Shown in pieces: positions 61,490 to 64,000 of a stretch of DNA of 64,000 nt; within the stretch, counting starts at the first letter, position 1; the number at the start of each line of letters is the position of its first letter. The DNA is from Gemmatimonadaceae bacterium (GTDB taxonomy: Bacteria > Gemmatimonadota > Gemmatimonadetes > Gemmatimonadales > Gemmatimonadaceae), in the NCBI GenBank assembly GCA_019752115.1, contig JAIEMN010000020.1:62001-126000 (forward strand), written 5' to 3'. The position numbers and the translations under genes were made by a program. A model generated the notes under the pieces. The model had not been told where the DNA came from, did no database searches, and saw only the letters and a program-made list of their open reading frames with translations.

Positions 61490-63421
61490 ATGGTCTCCCC
61501 TCGCGCTGCTGCCGCTTTCGAAGCTGAATACGATGTCGTGGTGATCGGGGCCGGTCATGCCGGCACCGAAGCCGCGGTCGCGGCGGCGCGGGCCGGTGCG
61601 CGGGTCGCCCTGATCACGGCGGCGCTCGAGCAGATCGGTCAGCTGTCGTGCAATCCGGCGATCGGCGGCGTTGCCAAGGGCACGGTCGTGCGCGAGGTGG
61701 ACGCGCTGGGGGGCATCATCGCCCGCGCCACCGATCTGGCGAGCGTGCAGTTCCGGATGCTCAATCGCGGCAAGGGACCGGCGGTGTGGGCGCCGCGCTC
61801 GCAGTGTGATCGTGGGCTCTATCGCCGTGCGGTCCGCACGCTGCTCGAAGCCCAGCCGCGCCTGGTCACGATTCAGGGGATGGTCGCGCGCCTGCTGTTC
61901 GACGGCCCGGCTGGTTCTCAGGCGCGGGTCGCCGGCGTGGAGACGGCCGAGGGCCGCCGCTTTGGCGCGCGGGCGGTCGTGCTCACCACCGGCACCTTCG
62001 GGCGCGGGCAGATGCACATCGGTACGTCGACGCGAGTCAGCGGCGGGCGTGCCGGTGAAGCGGCCTCGGTGTCGCTGGGCGAGCAGCTCGACGCGGTAGG
62101 GCTCACCACAGCGCGCTTCAAGACCGGGACCCCGCCACGCATCGATGGCCGCAGCGTGAACGTCACGGCGCTCGAACGGCAGGAAAGTGAAATCGACGCG
62201 TTCGATTACAGCTGGTCGCACTTCTGGCGCGCGCCGCGGGTCGTGGGTGACGCGACGCGCCACCCGGTGCAGATGCCCTGCTGGATCACCTGGCTCGAGG
62301 CCGAGGGGACGCAGCTGATCGGCGAGCACATCGCCGAGTCGGCGATGTATGGCGGCGCGATTGCGAGTCGTGGACCGCGCTACTGCCCGAGTGTCGAAGA
62401 CAAGGTCGTGAAGTTCCCCGACAAGACGCGCCACCAGCTCTTTCTCGAGCCGGAGGGGCATGACACCACCGAGCTGTATGTGAACGGGCTGTCGACGTCG
62501 CTGCCGGCGCCGGTGCAACTGGCGGTTATGCGCACGGTGCCTGGTCTCGAGCAGGTGCAGATGACGCGCGCCGGCTATGCGATCGAGTACGACTACTACC
62601 CGCCCACACAGCTGGCACCGTCGCTCGAGTCGCGCGCGATCGCGGGACTCTTCTTTGCCGGTCAGGTGAATGGCACCACCGGCTACGAGGAAGCGGCGGG
62701 GCAGGGTGTCATGGCGGGGCTCAATGCCGCGCGCGCCGTGCAGGGGCACGAGCCGGTGTTGCTGGGGCGCGAGACGAGCTACATCGGCGTGCTGGTGAAC
62801 GATCTCGTCACGCGCGGCGTGGACGAGCCGTATCGCCTGTTCACGTCGCGCAGCGAGTTCCGCCTCACGGTGCGGCAGGACAATGCGCTCGCGCGCCTCG
62901 GGCCCGTGGCGGAATCGCTGGCGCTGCTGACGCCGGACGAATGCGACACGATGCACGCGCGTCTCGCGTCGGTACGCACGGCGCTGCGCCTGGCCGACGA
63001 CACGAGCATGTCACCGGCCGTGGCCGATCCGGTGCTCATCGCGGCGGGATCGCGCCCGCTCGCGCACGCGGTGCGTGCCTCGGAGTTGGCGAAGCGTCAG
63101 GACATCGCCCTCGGCGATCTGTTCGCGGCCGCTGGTGTGGGTGGTGAGTTGCCGCATGATGCGGTGGTGGGCGCGGAGCTCGAGCTCAAGTACGCGGGCT
63201 ACTTCCAGAAGGAACGCGCCCGCGCGGCGCGCCTCACCGCGCAGGGCGCGCTGCGCTTACCGGAGAGCTTCGACTACGAGGCGCTGCGCACGATTTCGAT
63301 TGAAGCGCGCCAGAAGCTGAGCCGCGTACGTCCGGCGACACTGGCGCAGGCGAGCGCGATCCCGGGGATCAGTCCGGCCGACCTGCAGAATCTCGTGATG
63401 GAATTGCGCCGCGCGCGCTGA
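61490..63421 (+). CDS. mnmG: tRNA uridine-34 5-carboxymethylaminomethyl synthesis enzyme MnmG (GidA)
   Basis: A 643-residue FAD enzyme that acts with MnmE. It has the Rossmann motif VVVIGAGHAGTEAAVAAARA (about residue 17), LSCNPAIGGVAKGTVVREVD, QFRMLNRGKGPAVWAPRSQ and VLTTGTFGRG. Others are RFKTGTPPRIDGRS, FFAGQVNGTTGYEEAAGQG and the C-terminal KYAGYFQKE. Length is near the family size (about 630). ATG 61490 was chosen; a GTG at 61454 would add 12 residues and overlap the divergent small gene. Its partner mnmE is at 30.4 kb. Confidence 0.96.
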   Translation: MVSPRAAAAFEAEYDVVVIGAGHAGTEAAVAAARAGARVALITAALEQIGQLSCNPAIGGVAKGTVVREVDALGGIIARATDLASVQFRMLNRGKGPAVWAPRSQCDRGLYRRAVRTLLEAQPRLVTIQGMVARLLFDGPAGSQARVAGVETAEGRRFGARAVVLTTGTFGRGQMHIGTSTRVSGGRAGEAASVSLGEQLDAVGLTTARFKTGTPPRIDGRSVNVTALERQESEIDAFDYSWSHFWRAPRVVGDATRHPVQMPCWITWLEAEGTQLIGEHIAESAMYGGAIASRGPRYCPSVEDKVVKFPDKTRHQLFLEPEGHDTTELYVNGLSTSLPAPVQLAVMRTVPGLEQVQMTRAGYAIEYDYYPPTQLAPSLESRAIAGLFFAGQVNGTTGYEEAAGQGVMAGLNAARAVQGHEPVLLGRETSYIGVLVNDLVTRGVDEPYRLFTSRSEFRLTVRQDNALARLGPVAESLALLTPDECDTMHARLASVRTALRLADDTSMSPAVADPVLIAAGSRPLAHAVRASELAKRQDIALGDLFAAAGVGGELPHDAVVGAELELKYAGYFQKERARAARLTAQGALRLPESFDYEALRTISIEARQKLSRVRPATLAQASAIPGISPADLQNLVMELRRAR

Positions 63422-63868
63422 GCGTCGTGCCGAGCGAACCGCTCGTCGGGGGGACGGGGGACCGGGGCGATCGTCTCGTGTAGCGAGAGTCGTTGCTGCG
63501 GCGGGTGCGTTGCGCCCGCCCTGCGGCGACGCGGAGGGTTCACGTCACGGAGGGTTCTTCTTCAGACCCGCGTCCCTCCGCCCCTCCGCCGCTCCGCCCC
63601 TCCGCAGAGCAGGACCAACGTCCTCGTGCACCATGCGCCGACGCGTCCGTTCGCACGATTCTCCCCGCTCCCCCGTATCCCCGACGAGTGTTTGCCTTAG
63701 AGCTGGCGCGAAAGTGTCGGTATAGTGATTCGTTATGTTGGGATGTGTGCAAGAGTCCGTTCGACGGTCGTCTCCCGCATGGCATCGGGAACCCTTGAAC
63801 TTCACCGGCGGTGCGGGATCTCGGTGGTTGGTCGCTCGCTCGTGTCCCGCTTTGACTCTGGAGATCGT
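63422..63868 (+). other. Intergenic region before the last gene
   Basis: 447 nt with no supported gene. A CT-rich stretch with repeated ccctccgcc words occupies 63568-63610. A likely promoter lies at 63697-63726. About 140 nt of untranslated leader would follow it; nothing recognisable was seen in that leader. Confidence 0.5.
63697..63726 (+). promoter_or_regulatory. Candidate sigma-70-type promoter
   Basis: TTAGAG (63697-63702) and TATAGT (63721-63726) are spaced by 18 bp, in an otherwise GC-rich region upstream of the exported-protein gene at 63869. The -10 is good and the -35 is weak. Confidence 0.4.
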
Positions 63869-64000
63869 ATGTCGCGTCGTTCGCGTCTGACCCGTCCGTT
63901 GACCCTGGCTGCCGCTCTGAGCGCAGCGTCGCCGTTTCACATCGCGCAGGCGCAGGTCCAGCCGGTGGCGCCGCCGGCGATCACGGTGGTGGCGCGCGGG
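63869..64000 (+). CDS. N-terminal part of an exported protein (3' end outside window)
   Basis: The first 44 codons of a gene: an Arg-rich start, a hydrophobic stretch (PLTLAAALSAASPF) and AQAQ, forming a signal peptide cleaved near residue 28. The mature part begins VQPVAPPAITVVARG. GGAG lies 5 nt ahead of the ATG. The function cannot be told from this fragment. Confidence 0.7.
   Translation, partial: MSRRSRLTRPLTLAAALSAASPFHIAQAQVQPVAPPAITVVARG

Overview
The window is a GC-rich, gene-dense stretch of bacterial chromosome centred on the replication-origin gene cluster. No mobile element, CRISPR array or tRNA was recognised. The style of the proteome points to Gemmatimonadota (Gemmatimonas-like) with moderate confidence. 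The signs are lipoproteins combining Ig-like repeats with a leishmanolysin-type protease, a GWxTD lipoprotein, very high GC and many 1-4 nt start/stop overlaps. This is inference from family knowledge, not a database result.

Positions 1-12.8 kb are almost all minus strand. An overlapping operon holA / SPOR-protein / mutS / mug / glutaminyl cyclase runs from 6880 to 618. A sigma-E-like ECF factor and a zinc-finger anti-sigma follow (8529-6998), separated by a long palindrome. Two M16 peptidases, a SET-domain methyltransferase with a histone-H1-like tail and a Nudix hydrolase form the next minus-strand block (12801-8806). Two paralogous secreted metalloprotease lipoproteins (12846-17441) flank a YdcF-like gene. 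A beta-CASP nuclease, an ArsR regulator, a tiny ORF with operator-like repeats and a sigma-54 enhancer-binding protein come next (17500-21556). A DUF2156 / LOG / histidine kinase / response regulator block occupies 27756-21839. Positions 27.8-30.3 kb carry upp, a DUF2225 gene and a gluzincin-like protein.

The origin block is mnmE-yidC-yidD-rnpA-rpmH on the minus strand, diverging from dnaA-dnaN on the plus strand (30.4-37.4 kb). A perfect DnaA box lies in the dnaA leader. RNase P RNA (rnpB) lies only 4 kb away from its protein partner rnpA. rnpA is unusual: the conserved N-terminal homology extends upstream of its first ATG into a stretch with no ordinary start codon.

From 39 to 64 kb the gene content is mixed. 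It includes an AraC-type regulator, a chemoreceptor, a Ser/Thr kinase overlapping pyrE, a GWxTD lipoprotein, polA with its start codon in a hairpin loop, a type IV pilin, an acyltransferase, an Atg22-like MFS transporter, a DUF1080/TPR protein, an aldo-keto reductase, a dicarboxylate symporter, a YheT-like hydrolase and mnmG. mnmG is about 30 kb from its complex partner mnmE.

The most striking non-coding signal is a set of long near-perfect palindromes at gene ends (7741, 19543, 30305, 37438, 48989). Three of them share CACAGAG words and sit exactly at tail-to-tail gene junctions.
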